Below are positions 26,948 through 38,487 of a DNA stretch of 64,000 nucleotides, piece by piece. The stretch comes from Ornithinimicrobium sufpigmenti. GTDB lineage: Bacteria > Actinomycetota > Actinomycetes > Actinomycetales > Dermatophilaceae. A program made the translations under genes and the position numbers. The stretch lies in NCBI RefSeq assembly GCF_004322775.1, contig NZ_CP036403.1, forward strand, positions 682,001-746,000, in the 5' to 3' direction. Below the pieces are notes generated by a model. That model ran no database searches. It saw nothing but the letters and a program-made list of their open reading frames with translations, and was not told the DNA's origin. Numbering within the stretch: position 1 is the first letter of the stretch; each line of letters begins with the position of its first letter.

Positions 26948-27304
26948 ATGATCGTCGGCGTCGGGATCGACGTGGTCGACATCGCCCGGTTCAGCGCGCG
27001 GCTGGAGGCCAACCCGCGCCTCGGCGAGCGGCTGTTCACCGCGCAGGAGCTGGGGCTACGACCCCAGTCCCTGGCGGCCCGGTTCGCCGCGAAGGAGGCC
27101 CTGGCCAAGGCGCTGGGGGCACCCGTGGGTCTGCGCTGGACCGACGCCACCGTCGTCCGGGACCCCGGCGGCCGGCCGCGGCTGCAGGTCGAGGGCACCG
27201 TCGCGGCCCGGGCGGAGGAGCTGGGCGTGGCCCGCTTCCACGTCTCGTTGTCCCACGACGCGGGCATCGCCTCGGCCGTGGTGATCGCGGAGGGTGAGGG
27301 CTGA
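26948..27304 (+). CDS. acpS: Holo-[acyl-carrier-protein] synthase
   Basis: Transfers 4'-phosphopantetheine from CoA to acyl carrier protein. 118 aa. Mg-binding [10 protein letters not shown] (Asp8) and the helix [13 protein letters not shown] (Glu about 56) are intact, as is [15 protein letters not shown]. The stop overlaps the nnr start (TGATG). The genomic link with coaA and glmS is common in actinobacteria. Confidence 0.95.
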   Translation: MIVGVGIDVVDIARFSARLEANPRLGERLFTAQELGLRPQSLAARFAAKEALAKALGAPVGLRWTDATVVRDPGGRPRLQVEGTVAARAEELGVARFHVSLSHDAGIASAVVIAEGEG

Positions 27305-28839
27305 TGCTGCGCGGGTATGCCGTGCCCGCGGTCCGCGCGGCCGAGGAGCAGGTGCGGGCGGGGCTGGCCGACGGAAAGCTGATGCTCCGCGCAGCCCGAG
27401 GCCTGGCGAAGGTGGTCCGCGTCCGTGCCCGGCAGCAGCGTGCCGCCCGCGTCGTGGTGCTGGCCGGGCCGGGGGACAACGGTGGTGACGCCCTGCATGC
27501 CGCGGCCCTCCTCGCCCGCACACACCCGGTCGCGGTGGTCGGCCTCGCCGCCCGCCTCCACGAGGGAGGCCTCACCGCGGCGCGGCAGGCGGGCCTGGAG
27601 GTCCGGTGCGTCGACCCCGCCGCCGCACAGCTGCCGGCGGAGGTGGTGGACCTGCTCGCGGAGGCGGACCTGGTCGTCGACGGGCTGCTCGGGATCGGGG
27701 GCCGGCCCGGTCTGGGCGGCGCGATGGACCTGGCCGTCGCGGCGGTGCCCGACACGGCATACCTGCTGAGCGTCGACCTGCCGAGCGGCGCCGACCCGGG
27801 TGGGCGGGAGCGACCGGGCCGGATGGTCTACGCCGACGAGACGGTGACCTTCGGCATGCTGAAGCCGGTGCACCTCCTGCCCGCCACCGAGCCCGCGGTC
27901 GGCACCCTGACGGTGGTCGACATCGGTGTCGAGATGGACGTGCCCCCTGTGGTGGAGCGCCTGGAGCACACCGACGTGGCGGGGCTGTGGCCGGTGCCCA
28001 CCATGAGCGACCACAAGTACACCCGCGGGGTCGTGGGTGTCGTCGCGGGGAGCGTGGCCTTCCCCGGGGCCGCCGTGCTGACGACCACCGCCGCGGTCGG
28101 TGCCGGGGCCGGCATGGTGCGCTACCTGGGGCCCAGGCGCGCCGAGGACCTCGTGCTCGCCGCCTGCCCGGAGGTCGTGCCCGGGCCGGGACGGATGCAG
28201 GCCGCCGTTGTGGGGCCGGGGGTCGCGCCGCAGGGCTGCGACCACCCCGACCGCGACGACCACCAGGCCGACCACGTGCGCGAGCTGCTCGGCAGCGACC
28301 TCCCGCTCGTCGTCGACGCCGGCGCCCTGGAGCTGCTGGTCACCTGGGCGGGCCAGGGCCACCGGCGCACGGCTCCCACCCTGCTCACGCCGCACGCGGG
28401 GGAGCTGGCGCGGATGCTGACCGCCCTCGAGGCGAAGGCCCCCGAGGCGGACTCGCGCGAGGGGAGCGCGGGCGCCGGGACCAGCCGGGCAGACGTCGAG
28501 GGCGACCCTCTCGGCCACGCCCGGCGCCTGGCTGAGCAGACCGGCTGCACCGTCCTGCTCAAGGGGTCCACCACGCTCGTCGTGGACCCCGCCCCCGATG
28601 TCCCTGCCCGGAGCCAGGCCGACGCCCCCGCCTGGCTGGCCACCGCGGGTGCCGGGGACGTCCTGGCCGGTCTCGCGGGCACCCTGCTGGCCGCCGGGCT
28701 GACGCCCCGCGACGCCGGGTCGCTGGCCGCACTGGTCCACGGCGTGGCCGCGGACCGGGCCAACCCCGGCGGCCCGGTGCGCGCGCTGGCGGTCGCGCAC
28801 GCCATACCGGAGGCGGTCGCGCACCTGCTGCACCGCTGA
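27304..28839 (+). CDS. nnr: Bifunctional NAD(P)H-hydrate epimerase / ADP-dependent dehydratase
   Basis: Repairs hydrated NAD(P)H: the N-terminal half (1-210) is the YjeF_N epimerase, the C-terminal half (about 225-505) the ribokinase-fold dehydratase. Epimerase motif GPGDNGGDALHAA; dehydratase motifs LLTPHAGELARM, LLKGSTTLVVDP and the nucleotide-site ATAGAGDVLAG. 511 aa, normal for the fusion. Translationally coupled to acpS. A TsaE gene, which often follows, is absent. Confidence 0.93.
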   Translation: MLRGYAVPAVRAAEEQVRAGLADGKLMLRAARGLAKVVRVRARQQRAARVVVLAGPGDNGGDALHAAALLARTHPVAVVGLAARLHEGGLTAARQAGLEVRCVDPAAAQLPAEVVDLLAEADLVVDGLLGIGGRPGLGGAMDLAVAAVPDTAYLLSVDLPSGADPGGRERPGRMVYADETVTFGMLKPVHLLPATEPAVGTLTVVDIGVEMDVPPVVERLEHTDVAGLWPVPTMSDHKYTRGVVGVVAGSVAFPGAAVLTTTAAVGAGAGMVRYLGPRRAEDLVLAACPEVVPGPGRMQAAVVGPGVAPQGCDHPDRDDHQADHVRELLGSDLPLVVDAGALELLVTWAGQGHRRTAPTLLTPHAGELARMLTALEAKAPEADSREGSAGAGTSRADVEGDPLGHARRLAEQTGCTVLLKGSTTLVVDPAPDVPARSQADAPAWLATAGAGDVLAGLAGTLLAAGLTPRDAGSLAALVHGVAADRANPGGPVRALAVAHAIPEAVAHLLHR

Positions 28840-28874
28840 TCAGGGGCCCTGGGGCGGCTGCAACGGCCGACGGA

Positions 28875-28880
28875 TAAGGT
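28875..28880 (+). promoter_or_regulatory. -10 hexamer of a probably leaderless VOC gene
   Basis: TAAGGT ends 6 nt before the ATG at 28887 and there is no Shine-Dalgarno. Confidence 0.4.
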
Positions 28881-28886
28881 CGAGTC

Positions 28887-29348
28887 ATGGATCAGCGTCT
28901 GTCCCTCGTCACCCTCGGCGTGCAGGACCTCGACCGGGCGCGCGCGTTCTACGTCGCGCTCGGCTGGGAGCCTGGACCCTCGCCCGAGCACATCGTCTTC
29001 TTCCAGGCCGGCGGCATGGTCGTCGCGCTGTGGGAACGGGCGGCGCTCGGCGTCGACTCCGGGATCGACCTCGGCGAGAACGAGGACGAGGACACCCCCG
29101 GCAGCGGCGACGGCTGGGGCGGGATCAACCTGGGCCTGAACCTGAGCAGTGCTGCCGACGTCGATGAGCAGATGTCGCAGGCCCGCGACGCCGGCGCCAC
29201 GATCCTGCGGCAGCCCGGCAACCGCTACTGGGGCGGCTACTCCGGCGTCTTCGCCGACCCGGACGGCCACGTCTGGGAGATCGCCTACAACCCGTACTGG
29301 ACGGTCACGCAGGACGGCCTGACCCTGCTCGGGGACGGCCGCGGCTGA
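28887..29348 (+). CDS. VOC (glyoxalase/bleomycin-resistance fold) family protein
   Basis: 153-residue vicinal-oxygen-chelate protein with two beta-alpha-beta-beta-beta units: first VTLGVQDLDRARAFYVALGW, second ending GVFADPDGHVWEIAYNP. An acidic insertion (LGENEDEDTPGSGDGWGG) sits in the middle. Members include metal-dependent lyases, dioxygenases and antibiotic-binding proteins; the reaction cannot be read from sequence. Stands alone with its own promoter. Confidence 0.85.
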   Translation: MDQRLSLVTLGVQDLDRARAFYVALGWEPGPSPEHIVFFQAGGMVVALWERAALGVDSGIDLGENEDEDTPGSGDGWGGINLGLNLSSAADVDEQMSQARDAGATILRQPGNRYWGGYSGVFADPDGHVWEIAYNPYWTVTQDGLTLLGDGRG

Positions 29349-29491
29349 CCTCTCCGGGGTGGCCTGCGCTTGCGCCTGCCGCGGCCCCGGGGACACAGTG
29401 GACATAGCGACGGACACACCGCAAAGCCACCGAGAAGCCACCGACGCACCATCGACTACACCATCGAACACCGACACCATCAGGAGGAACA

Positions 29492-30112
29492 GTGACCTAC
29501 ACGCTGCCCGATCTCCCCTACGACTACTCCGCCCTGGAGCCCGCGATCTCCGGCGAGATCATGGAGCTGCACCACAGCAAGCACCACAAGACCTACGTGG
29601 ACGGCGCCAACACCGCGCTGGAGAAGATGGCCGAGGCCCGCGAGAAGGGTGACTTCGCCGCCATCACCATGCTGTCCAAGAACCTGGCCTTCCACCTGGG
29701 TGGCCACACCAACCACTCCGTGTTCTGGACCAACATGTCCCCGGACGGCGGCGACCGGCCCGAGGGCGAGGTGGCCGCCGGCATCGAGGAGTTCTTCGGC
29801 AGCTTCGAGGGCTTCCAGGGCCAGTTCGAGGCGGCGGCCAACACCCTGCAGGGCTCGGGCTGGTCCTACCTGACCTGGGACCCGGTGGCCCAGCGGATGC
29901 TGATCGGCCAGCTCTACGACCAGCAGGGCAACGTCCCGGTCGGCCAGGTGCCGCTGCTGATGCTCGACATGTGGGAGCACGCGTACTACCTGCAGTACAA
30001 GAACGTCAAGGCCGACTACGTCAAGGCCTGGTGGGACGTCGTGAACTGGGCCGACGTGAGCCGCCGTCTGGAGAAGGCCCGCTCGGCCACCTCCGGGCTC
30101 ATCGTTCCCTGA
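29492..30112 (+). CDS. sodA: Superoxide dismutase (Mn/Fe)
   Basis: Converts superoxide to oxygen and hydrogen peroxide in the cytosol. 206 aa. Metal ligands: His in ELHHSKHH (about 27), His in [11 protein letters not shown] (about 75), and Asp/His of LDMWEHAYY (about 160-164). The second-sphere GHTNHSVFW fits actinobacterial Mn or cambialistic enzymes. AGGAGG lies just before the start. The 143-bp upstream gap contains GGACAC/GGACAT-like short repeats; a bidirectional terminator follows. Confidence 0.96.
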   Translation: MTYTLPDLPYDYSALEPAISGEIMELHHSKHHKTYVDGANTALEKMAEAREKGDFAAITMLSKNLAFHLGGHTNHSVFWTNMSPDGGDRPEGEVAAGIEEFFGSFEGFQGQFEAAANTLQGSGWSYLTWDPVAQRMLIGQLYDQQGNVPVGQVPLLMLDMWEHAYYLQYKNVKADYVKAWWDVVNWADVSRRLEKARSATSGLIVP

Positions 30113-30156
30113 CGCACCCCGGCTGGTCGTGCCCCGGTGGCATGGCCGTCTGACCC

Positions 30157-30196
30157 ACCAGCACCGCCCCGGCCGACAGGTCGGGGCGGTGCTGGT
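30157..30196. terminator. Bidirectional terminator between sodA and leuA
   Basis: Perfect 15-bp arms (30157-30171 and 30182-30196) around a 10-nt loop, placed between the convergent sodA and leuA stops. The plus-strand side continues into TTGGG. Confidence 0.7.
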
Positions 30197-30209
30197 TGGG
30201 AGCCGTTGG

Positions 30210-32115
<1,906 letters not shown>

Positions 32116-32124
32116 CGGCTCAGC

Positions 32125-32155
32125 ACCTTACCCGGCCGGGGTGACCTCGCGTCAA
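32125..32155 (-). promoter_or_regulatory. leuA promoter
   Basis: On the minus strand TTGACG (32155-32150) and TAAGGT (32130-32125) are separated by 19 bp. The leader-peptide ATG at 32115 is 9 nt beyond the -10. Confidence 0.55.
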
Positions 32156-32288
32156 CGTGGGCCTCGTCACATGCGGTGCGATCGGGTTTCTTCTGGCTGG
32201 CCGCTGACGCGGCACCTGGATCTGTCCTATGGTGGATCGCGGTGCTCAACGGCGAGCACCACCTTCCACCCTCCGGGGACCCGGCGGC

Positions 32289-32294
32289 TACCGT
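32289..32294 (+). promoter_or_regulatory. -10 hexamer of a probably leaderless thioesterase gene
   Basis: TACCGT ends 6 nt before the GTG at 32301; no Shine-Dalgarno is seen. Confidence 0.35.
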
Positions 32295-32300
32295 GACGGG

Positions 32301-32831
32301 GTGGCCCGTCAGCTCCAGCTCGTCCGCACCACCCTCCGCCCGCGCCCCGCCATCCCCGGCCAGGGCATCCTGGACCCCTCCGTGCTGCACCTGCGGGTGC
32401 GGCCCGCGGACCTCGACGTCTACCTGCACGTGAACAACGGCGTCTACCTGCAGATGATGGATGTGGCCCGCAGCGCCTACATCGCCGACCTGGGCGGCTT
32501 CCCGCTGCTGAGGAAGCAGCGCTGGTACCCCGTCGTCGCCGCGCAGACGGTGAGCTATCGCCGCTCCCTGACCCTGGGCCAGCGATTCTCGATCACCACC
32601 CGGGTGGTCGGCTGGGACCCGCGGATGATCTACCTCGAGCAGCTCTTCACCCGCGGGGAGGAGCTGTGCGCCCGCGGCCTGGTCGCCGGCCGCTTCCTCA
32701 CCCGTGGCTCCGGCGCACGGGTGCCGGCCACCGACGTCGCGGCCCTGCTCGCCCCGGGTGTCGACCCGCCCCCGCTGCCGAGCGACGTCGAGCAGTGGGC
32801 GCGTGCGATGGACGTGGCGCACCGGGGCTGA
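32301..32831 (+). CDS. Hotdog-fold acyl-CoA thioesterase
   Basis: 176-residue thioesterase of the 4-hydroxybenzoyl-CoA thioesterase/YbgC group. The motif DLDVYLHVNNGVYLQMMDVAR (first 20 residues carry the catalytic Asp region) and the following YPVVAAQTVSYRRSLTLGQ are characteristic. Acyl substrate unknown. I start at GTG 32301 (VARQLQLVRTT) because a -10 element sits 6 nt upstream; a frame open from 32229 would add 24 low-complexity residues overlapping the leuA promoter region. Confidence 0.85.
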   Translation: MARQLQLVRTTLRPRPAIPGQGILDPSVLHLRVRPADLDVYLHVNNGVYLQMMDVARSAYIADLGGFPLLRKQRWYPVVAAQTVSYRRSLTLGQRFSITTRVVGWDPRMIYLEQLFTRGEELCARGLVAGRFLTRGSGARVPATDVAALLAPGVDPPPLPSDVEQWARAMDVAHRG

Positions 32832-32970
32832 CCGGCGCGTCATTGCGCCACGGCGGACGTCGCCAGCTGCTCGGGCCGCGCGAGGCGGCCGAACGTCCTA
32901 CCGTGGGCGCAGGCGGCGGCACGGGGCCGGCGTGAGGGAGCCAGAAGACACGCAGGAAGGCGAGGGAGCC

Positions 32971-34740
32971 ATGGGCACGGTGGCGGACGGGGTCGTCGAA
33001 CGGCTCCAGGGATGGGGCGTGCAGCGGGTGTTCGGCTACGCGGGTGACGGCATCGACCCGGTGCTCGGGGCGCTGCGTCGCGCGCAGGACGACATCGAGC
33101 TGGTCACCGCCCGGCACGAGGAGATGGCCGCGTTCATGGCCGTCGGGCACGCCAAGTACACCGGGGAGGTCGGGGTCTGCCTGGCGACCCAGGGCCCCGG
33201 TGCGGTGCATCTGCTGACCGGCCTCTACGACGCCAAGCTCGACGGCAAGCCGGTGGTCGCGATCGTCGGGCACGTCGCCTCCACCGCGCTGGGCAGCGGC
33301 TACCAGCAGGAGGTGGAGCTGCCCACCCTGTTCAAGGACGTCTGCGCCGAGTACGTCCAGGTCGTGACCGCGCCGGAGCAGCTCCGGCTGGTCCTCGACA
33401 ACGCCTTCCGGACCGCGGTGGCGACCCGCAGCCCCACTTGCGTCATCCTGCCCCACGACGTGCAGCAGGCAGACCTGCCGACGCTGGAGCAGGAGCACGG
33501 CGTGGTCGTGACCTCACCAGTCGTCGCCGAGCCCCGGGTGCTGCCTCGGGACGAGGACCTGGACCGGGCGGCCGCGGTGCTCGACGCCGGCCAGCGGGTC
33601 ACGCTGCTCGTCGGGCAGGGAGCCCGCGGCGCCGTCGAGGAGGTGCGCCAGGTCGCAGAGGTCCTGGGCGCGGGCGTGACCACCTCGCTGCTCGGCAAGC
33701 CGGTGCTGGACGAGGCGCTGCCCTACCACGCAGGGGTGATGGGGCACCTGGGCACGACGGCCTCGGTCGACGTGATGGAGGGCTGCGACACGCTGCTCAT
33801 CGTCGGCAGCAACGACCCGTGGACGGAGTACTACCCCAAGCCCGGTCAAGCGCGGGCCGTCCAGGTCGACATCGCCGCGCGCAACCTGGGGACGAAGTAT
33901 CCCGTGGAGGTGCCCCTGGCCGGCGACGCCGCCGAGACGCTGCGGGCGCTGTTGCCCAGGCTGCGGCAACGCGACCGGCCCTGGCGTGCCGAGGTCGAGC
34001 GGGCCGTCGAGCGCTGGCGGGAGGTGGCGCGGCAGCGCTGCGCACCGGGCAGCGACCGGGTCAACCCGCAGTCGGTGGTCGCTGCGCTCTCCCAGCGTCT
34101 GCCTGCCAACGCCCAGGTCGCCGTGGACGTCGGCTCGGTCGTCTACTGGTACGCCCGTTTCCTGCGTCTGCCCGCCGGTGTGCCGGCCCACCTGTCGAGC
34201 ACGCTGGCCAGCATGGGCTGCGGTATGCCGTACGGCCTCGCCGCCAAGCTGGCTCGTCCCGACCGTCCGGTCGTGGTCCTCGCCGGGGACGGGGCGATGC
34301 AGATGAACGGGCTCAGCGAGCTCATCACCGTCGCGCGGCGCTGGCGCGACTGGGACGACCCCCGCTTCGTGGTGCTGGTGCTGGACAACGGCGACCTGGC
34401 GGAGGTCTCGTGGGAACAGCGCGAGATGGAGGGCGAGCCGCGCTTCCCCACCTCCCAGGAGGTGCCGACCTTCCCCTACGACGGCTACGCCCGCCTCCTC
34501 GGACTGGAGGCATACCGGGTCGAGGCCGACGCCGACGGTGACGAGATCGACGAGGTATGGCGCACCGCCCTGGCCGCCGACCGGCCCGTGGTCATCCACG
34601 CCGTGGTCGACCCGGACACCCCGCTGCTGCCGCCGCGGGCGGCGCAGCAGAAGGTCGACCAGATGCTCGACGCGCTGCGGGAGGAGGGCAACACCCGGGC
34701 GGTCCAGCTGGTGCAGGACCAGCGCAGGCAGGAGGCCTGA
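32971..34740 (+). CDS. Thiamine-diphosphate-dependent oxidase/decarboxylase (PoxB/YdaP-like)
   Basis: ThDP enzyme of the acetolactate synthase/pyruvate oxidase superfamily, 589 aa in three domains. The N-terminal Pyr domain has the catalytic Glu in TARHEEMAAFMA (about 48-59); the C-terminal PP domain carries AGDGAMQMNGLSEL and ending DNGDL for ThDP-Mg. GTKYPVEVPLAGDAAETLRAL lies in the central cofactor domain. Closest in style to Bacillus YdaP and pyruvate:quinone oxidases, but substrate (pyruvate or another 2-keto acid) is uncertain. ATG 32971 follows GAGGGAG. No partner gene nearby; convergent with paoC. Confidence 0.8.
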   Translation: MGTVADGVVERLQGWGVQRVFGYAGDGIDPVLGALRRAQDDIELVTARHEEMAAFMAVGHAKYTGEVGVCLATQGPGAVHLLTGLYDAKLDGKPVVAIVGHVASTALGSGYQQEVELPTLFKDVCAEYVQVVTAPEQLRLVLDNAFRTAVATRSPTCVILPHDVQQADLPTLEQEHGVVVTSPVVAEPRVLPRDEDLDRAAAVLDAGQRVTLLVGQGARGAVEEVRQVAEVLGAGVTTSLLGKPVLDEALPYHAGVMGHLGTTASVDVMEGCDTLLIVGSNDPWTEYYPKPGQARAVQVDIAARNLGTKYPVEVPLAGDAAETLRALLPRLRQRDRPWRAEVERAVERWREVARQRCAPGSDRVNPQSVVAALSQRLPANAQVAVDVGSVVYWYARFLRLPAGVPAHLSSTLASMGCGMPYGLAAKLARPDRPVVVLAGDGAMQMNGLSELITVARRWRDWDDPRFVVLVLDNGDLAEVSWEQREMEGEPRFPTSQEVPTFPYDGYARLLGLEAYRVEADADGDEIDEVWRTALAADRPVVIHAVVDPDTPLLPPRAAQQKVDQMLDALREEGNTRAVQLVQDQRRQEA

Positions 34741-34764
34741 CCCGCGCGAAGGCGTCACCGACCC

Positions 34765-36852
34765 TCAGCCCGGCAGGAAGGCGTCCCCGAGGAGCGGCAG
34801 GTCCCGCACCCGCACGCCGGTGGCGTGGTAGGTGGCGTTGGCGATGGCGGCGGCGGAGCCGACGATCCCGATCTCGCCGATGCCGCGAGCACCCAGCGGC
34901 CCCGCGGCAGGGTCCTCCTCGTGCAGCCAGGACACCTCGATCTGAGGGATGTCGGCGTTCACCGGCACGTGGTACTCGGCCAGGTCGTGGTTGACGACGT
35001 GCCCGAAGCGCGGGTCCAGCTCGCTCTTCTCGTGCAAGGCCATCCCGACCCCCATCGTGATGCCGCCGATGAGCTGGGAGCGGGCGGTGCGCGGGTTGAC
35101 GATGCGACCCGCGGAGAACACCCCGAGCATCCGGTCCAGCCGGACCTCGCCGGTGGCCTCGTGGACGCGCACCTGCGCGAAGTGGGCCCCGAAGGAGTGC
35201 AGCGCCAGCCTCTCGGAGGCCGGGTTCTTCCCCGCCGTGCCCTCGGCCTGCGATCCCGGGGAGGGGTCGGTGCCGTGATGGTCCCGGAAGGTCCGGGCGG
35301 CGTCGATGATCGCGGCGCTCCAGCTGGCCAGCCCGGTCGAGCCGCCGGCCACGGTGGCCCTGGGCAGGTCGGTGTCCCCGATCCGCACCCTGACCTGGTC
35401 GGTCGGGACGCCCAGCGCGTCCGCCGCGACCTGCGTGAGGGTGGTCCACGTGCCGGTGCCGAGGTCGGCGGCCCCGATCTCGACCTCGTAGCGCCCGCCG
35501 GTGAACGCCACCCGGGCGTCGGACCCGGGCTGACGGTTGGCCGGGTAGGTGGCCGAGGCGACTCCCACGCCGACCAGCCAGCCGCCCTCCCGCCGGGAGC
35601 GCGGGACCGGGTCGCGGTCGGCCCAGCCGAACCGCTCCGCCCCCTCGCGCAGGCAGTCGACGAGGCGACGTCGGTTGAACGGCAGGCCGGTGTCCGGGTC
35701 GGTCCGCGGGTCGTTGCGCGCCCGCAGCTCGATCGGGTCGAGGCCGCAGGAGACCGCCAGCTCGTCCATCGCGATCTCCAGCCCGACCATGCCGGGCGCA
35801 TCACCGGGGGCACGCATCCATGACGGCACCGGGACGTCGAGCTGGACCACCCGCTGCCGGATGCGGCGGTGAGGGGCGGCATACATCATCCGCGCCGGCT
35901 TAGCCGCCTGCTCGGGGAAGTCCTTGGTGCGGCTGGACATCGCGACCGCGTCGAAGGACAGCGCCGTCAGGGTGCCGTCGGCGCGGGCACCGAGCCGGAC
36001 GTGCTGCACGGTCGGTGCCCGGTAACCGGTGATGGAGAACATCTGCTGCCGGGACACGGCATACTTCACCGGCCGCCCGGGGGCGGCGAAGGCGGCCAGC
36101 GCGGCGAGGACCAGGTCGGCGTGCGGCACCCCCTTGGAGCCGAACCCTCCGCCCACGTGCGGGCTGATGATCCGCACCTGCTCGGGCTCCAGGCCCAGCA
36201 CGGGCGCGAGCTTCCGGCGGGCCGGGTGCACACCCTGGGTCGACATCCACAGCGTGAGGGTGCCGCCCTCCCACAGCGCGGTGGTGGTGTGCGGCTCCAT
36301 GGGGTTGTTGTGCTCCATGGGCGTGGTGTAGGTCGCCTCGTGGACCACCTCGGCCTGCCCGAGCGCCGCCTCGACGTCACCGGTGTCGACGTCGTCCTCG
36401 GCGTCCTCGGGCTCCTCCCTCCCCGGACGGCCACGGAAGTCGGCGTCGTGGTCCTCCGCCTCGTAGCGGACCTCGACCAGCCCGGCCGCCTCGCGGGCGG
36501 CCTCGGGTGTCTCGGCCAGGACCGCGCCCAGGTACTGGCCGCGGAACCCGACACGGTCGTCGCGCAGGATCGCGAGCTCCCGGTCGGAGGTGTCCTCCAG
36601 CGGTGGCGCGTTCAGGTGGGTGAGCACGTGCACCACCCCGTCGACCTTCTCGGCGGCCGCGACGTCCAGCTCGCTGACGCGCCCCCTGGCGATCTGCGCC
36701 TGGACCGGGAAGAGGAAGAGCGGGTCGTCCATCGGGTGCTCGTAGGCGTAGGGCGCCCGGCCGCGGACCTTGTCCGCACCCTCGAGGCGGACCGGGTCGG
36801 TGCCGATCGCGTGGGCCTCGAGCAGCTCCTGCGGCTCCTGCTCACTCATCAT
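34765..36852 (-). CDS. paoC: Molybdopterin-binding subunit of a PaoABC-type aldehyde oxidoreductase
   Basis: Large catalytic subunit (695 aa) of a xanthine-oxidase-family molybdenum hydroxylase. The N-terminal a/b-hammerhead domain is followed by Moco-binding segments [25 protein letters not shown] and [11 protein letters not shown], where Glu660 is the probable base. The size and the APGDAP motif match E. coli PaoC (aldehyde oxidase) better than xanthine dehydrogenase. The start overlaps the FAD-subunit stop by 11 bp (second ATG one codon later). No Tat signal is present in the operon, so the complex is cytoplasmic, unlike E. coli PaoABC. Confidence 0.88.
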   Translation of the reverse strand: MMSEQEPQELLEAHAIGTDPVRLEGADKVRGRAPYAYEHPMDDPLFLFPVQAQIARGRVSELDVAAAEKVDGVVHVLTHLNAPPLEDTSDRELAILRDDRVGFRGQYLGAVLAETPEAAREAAGLVEVRYEAEDHDADFRGRPGREEPEDAEDDVDTGDVEAALGQAEVVHEATYTTPMEHNNPMEPHTTTALWEGGTLTLWMSTQGVHPARRKLAPVLGLEPEQVRIISPHVGGGFGSKGVPHADLVLAALAAFAAPGRPVKYAVSRQQMFSITGYRAPTVQHVRLGARADGTLTALSFDAVAMSSRTKDFPEQAAKPARMMYAAPHRRIRQRVVQLDVPVPSWMRAPGDAPGMVGLEIAMDELAVSCGLDPIELRARNDPRTDPDTGLPFNRRRLVDCLREGAERFGWADRDPVPRSRREGGWLVGVGVASATYPANRQPGSDARVAFTGGRYEVEIGAADLGTGTWTTLTQVAADALGVPTDQVRVRIGDTDLPRATVAGGSTGLASWSAAIIDAARTFRDHHGTDPSPGSQAEGTAGKNPASERLALHSFGAHFAQVRVHEATGEVRLDRMLGVFSAGRIVNPRTARSQLIGGITMGVGMALHEKSELDPRFGHVVNHDLAEYHVPVNADIPQIEVSWLHEEDPAAGPLGARGIGEIGIVGSAAAIANATYHATGVRVRDLPLLGDAFLPG

Positions 36853-37882
36853 CGGCCTCCTCGACGGACTGGGTTCCGGTCAGCCCGGTCAGCTCTGCCA
36901 GCACGGTGGTGATCGCGCCCCGGGTCATCGGCACCTTGAACTCGTTGCCCTCCACCGGCTGCGCCGCCTCCAGCTCCGCGTCGGCGGCCCGGCGGAGAGT
37001 TTGCGGCGTGGCCCGGGCTCCGCGCAGCACCTCCTCGGCCCGGTGCGCCCGCCAGGGCTTGTGCGCGACGCCGCCCAGCGCGATCCGGGCCTCCCGGATC
37101 AGGGGGCGGCCACCGGCCTCGCGGGGGTCGTCCAGCTCCAGGACGGCCGCGACCGAGACCAGCGCGAAGGCGTAGGAGGCGCGGTCGCGGACCTTGCGGT
37201 AGGTCGACCGGCTGGGCGTCGGGGCGGGTGGGAGCTCGACCGCGGTGATCAGGTCGCCGTGCTCCAGGACCGTGTCCCGGTGCGGCTCGCCGCCGGGCAG
37301 CCGGTGCAGCTCGGTGACGGGCAGGCGGCGCTCGCCGTCGTGGCCGAGCACCACCACGCGGGCGTCCAGGGCGGCCAGGGCGACGGCCAGGTCGGAGGGG
37401 TGGGTGGCGATGCAGTCAGGCGAGGCGCCGAAGATCGCGTGGTAGCGGGTGTAGCCACCGATCGCCGAGCAGCCGGTGCCGGGCTCGCGCTTGTTGCACG
37501 GGGTCGTGGTGTCCTGGAAGTAGACGCAGCGGGTGCGCTGCAGGAGGTTGCCCCCGGTGCTCGCGGCGTTGCGCAGCTGTCCGGACGCGCCCGAGAGCAG
37601 GGCCCGCGAGACCAGCGGGTAGTCGCGCCGGACGCGCGGGTGGGCGGCGAGGTCGCTGTTGCGGACCATGGCCCCCACGCGCAGGCCGCCGCCCGGGAGG
37701 TCCTCGACGTCGGCGAGGTCCAGCCGGCTGATGTCCACGAGCAGCTCGGGGGCGGCAACCCCGAGCTTGAGGTGGTCGACGAGGTTGGTCCCGCCGGCCA
37801 GGTAGGCCGCACCCGGCGCGCCGGCGTGGGCCGCCAGAGCCGCCGCGGGGTCGGTGGCCCGCTCGTAGCTCAGTGCCCTCAT
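36842..37882 (-). CDS. paoB: FAD-binding subunit of the PaoABC-type oxidoreductase (with 4Fe-4S insertion)
   Basis: 346-residue FAD/CO-dehydrogenase-flavoprotein-fold subunit. [17 protein letters not shown] and [12 protein letters not shown] bind FAD. Cys119, Cys129, Cys138 and Cys157 lie in an insertion ([27 protein letters not shown]) that matches the extra [4Fe-4S] cluster of E. coli PaoB and is absent from CoxM-type subunits. The ATG at 37882 overlaps the paoA stop (TGATG). It passes electrons between the 2Fe-2S subunit and an acceptor. Confidence 0.88.
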   Translation of the reverse strand: MRALSYERATDPAAALAAHAGAPGAAYLAGGTNLVDHLKLGVAAPELLVDISRLDLADVEDLPGGGLRVGAMVRNSDLAAHPRVRRDYPLVSRALLSGASGQLRNAASTGGNLLQRTRCVYFQDTTTPCNKREPGTGCSAIGGYTRYHAIFGASPDCIATHPSDLAVALAALDARVVVLGHDGERRLPVTELHRLPGGEPHRDTVLEHGDLITAVELPPAPTPSRSTYRKVRDRASYAFALVSVAAVLELDDPREAGGRPLIREARIALGGVAHKPWRAHRAEEVLRGARATPQTLRRAADAELEAAQPVEGNEFKVPMTRGAITTVLAELTGLTGTQSVEEADDE

Positions 37883-38391
37883 CGTCGGCCCTCGGCGACC
37901 TGACGGACGGCGGCGACGATGTTGACGTAGGCACCGCACCGGCACAGGTTCCCGCTCATCCGCTCCCGGATCTCGGCGTCGGTCAGCTCGACCGGTCCCT
38001 CCAGGTCCTCGGTGACCACGCTCGGTGCGCCGTCCGCGACCTCCTGCAGGACGGCCGCCGCCGAGCACACCTGGCCCGGGGTGCAGTAGCCGCACTGGAA
38101 GGCGTCCTGCTCGAGGAAGGCCCGGTGCAGGTCGGAGAGCTTCCCGTCCTCGGCGAGCCCGTCCGAGGTGGTGACCTGCGCCCCGTCGTGGGACACCGCC
38201 AGGGCCAGGCACGAGTTGAGCCGGCGCCCGTCCACCAGCACCGTGCACGCACCGCACTGACCGTGGTCGCAGCCCTTCTTCGGCGACATCACCCCCAGCC
38301 GGTCCCGCATCAGGTCGAGCAGGGTGGTGCGCGGGTCGACGGTCAGCGTGTGCTCCTGACCGTCCACGACGAGGCGCAGGGGGTACGGCAT
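37879..38391 (-). CDS. paoA: 2Fe-2S subunit of the PaoABC-type oxidoreductase
   Basis: 170-residue electron-transfer subunit with two [2Fe-2S] clusters: the plant-ferredoxin type (Cys41, 46, 49, 61 in [13 protein letters not shown]...NSC) and the C-terminal four-helix type ([19 protein letters not shown]). It lacks the Tat signal of E. coli PaoA. ATG 38391 follows GGAAGG. A TAGGTT -10 candidate is at 38434-38429. First gene of paoA-paoB-paoC. Confidence 0.9.
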   Translation of the reverse strand: MPYPLRLVVDGQEHTLTVDPRTTLLDLMRDRLGVMSPKKGCDHGQCGACTVLVDGRRLNSCLALAVSHDGAQVTTSDGLAEDGKLSDLHRAFLEQDAFQCGYCTPGQVCSAAAVLQEVADGAPSVVTEDLEGPVELTDAEIRERMSGNLCRCGAYVNIVAAVRQVAEGRR

Positions 38392-38444
38392 ACCAGGGCC
38401 TTCCGGTGCGGTGTGGACGTCCTGTCCGAACCTACGCGCGCCGG

Positions 38445-38473
38445 GTCGGCGTCGCCAGGTGGGCGACGCCGAC
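38445..38473 (-). terminator. Hairpin between carbamate kinase and paoA
   Basis: GTCGGCGTCGCC (38445-38456) and GGCGACGCCGAC (38462-38473) form a perfect 12-bp stem with a 5-nt loop, 15 bp past the carbamate kinase stop. It separates the hyu-carbamate kinase transcript from paoABC. Confidence 0.6.
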
Positions 38474-38487
38474 TCGGCCTGGTCTGC

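Noticed and set aside
18616..28833. Very long antisense frames (for example minus-strand 18616-21663, 24946-28833 and plus-strand 24081-26951)
   Set aside because: They are mirror frames of GC-rich genes (ABC transporter, PhoH2, glmS-acpS-nnr); composition is Arg/His/Gly-rich and no family motif is present.
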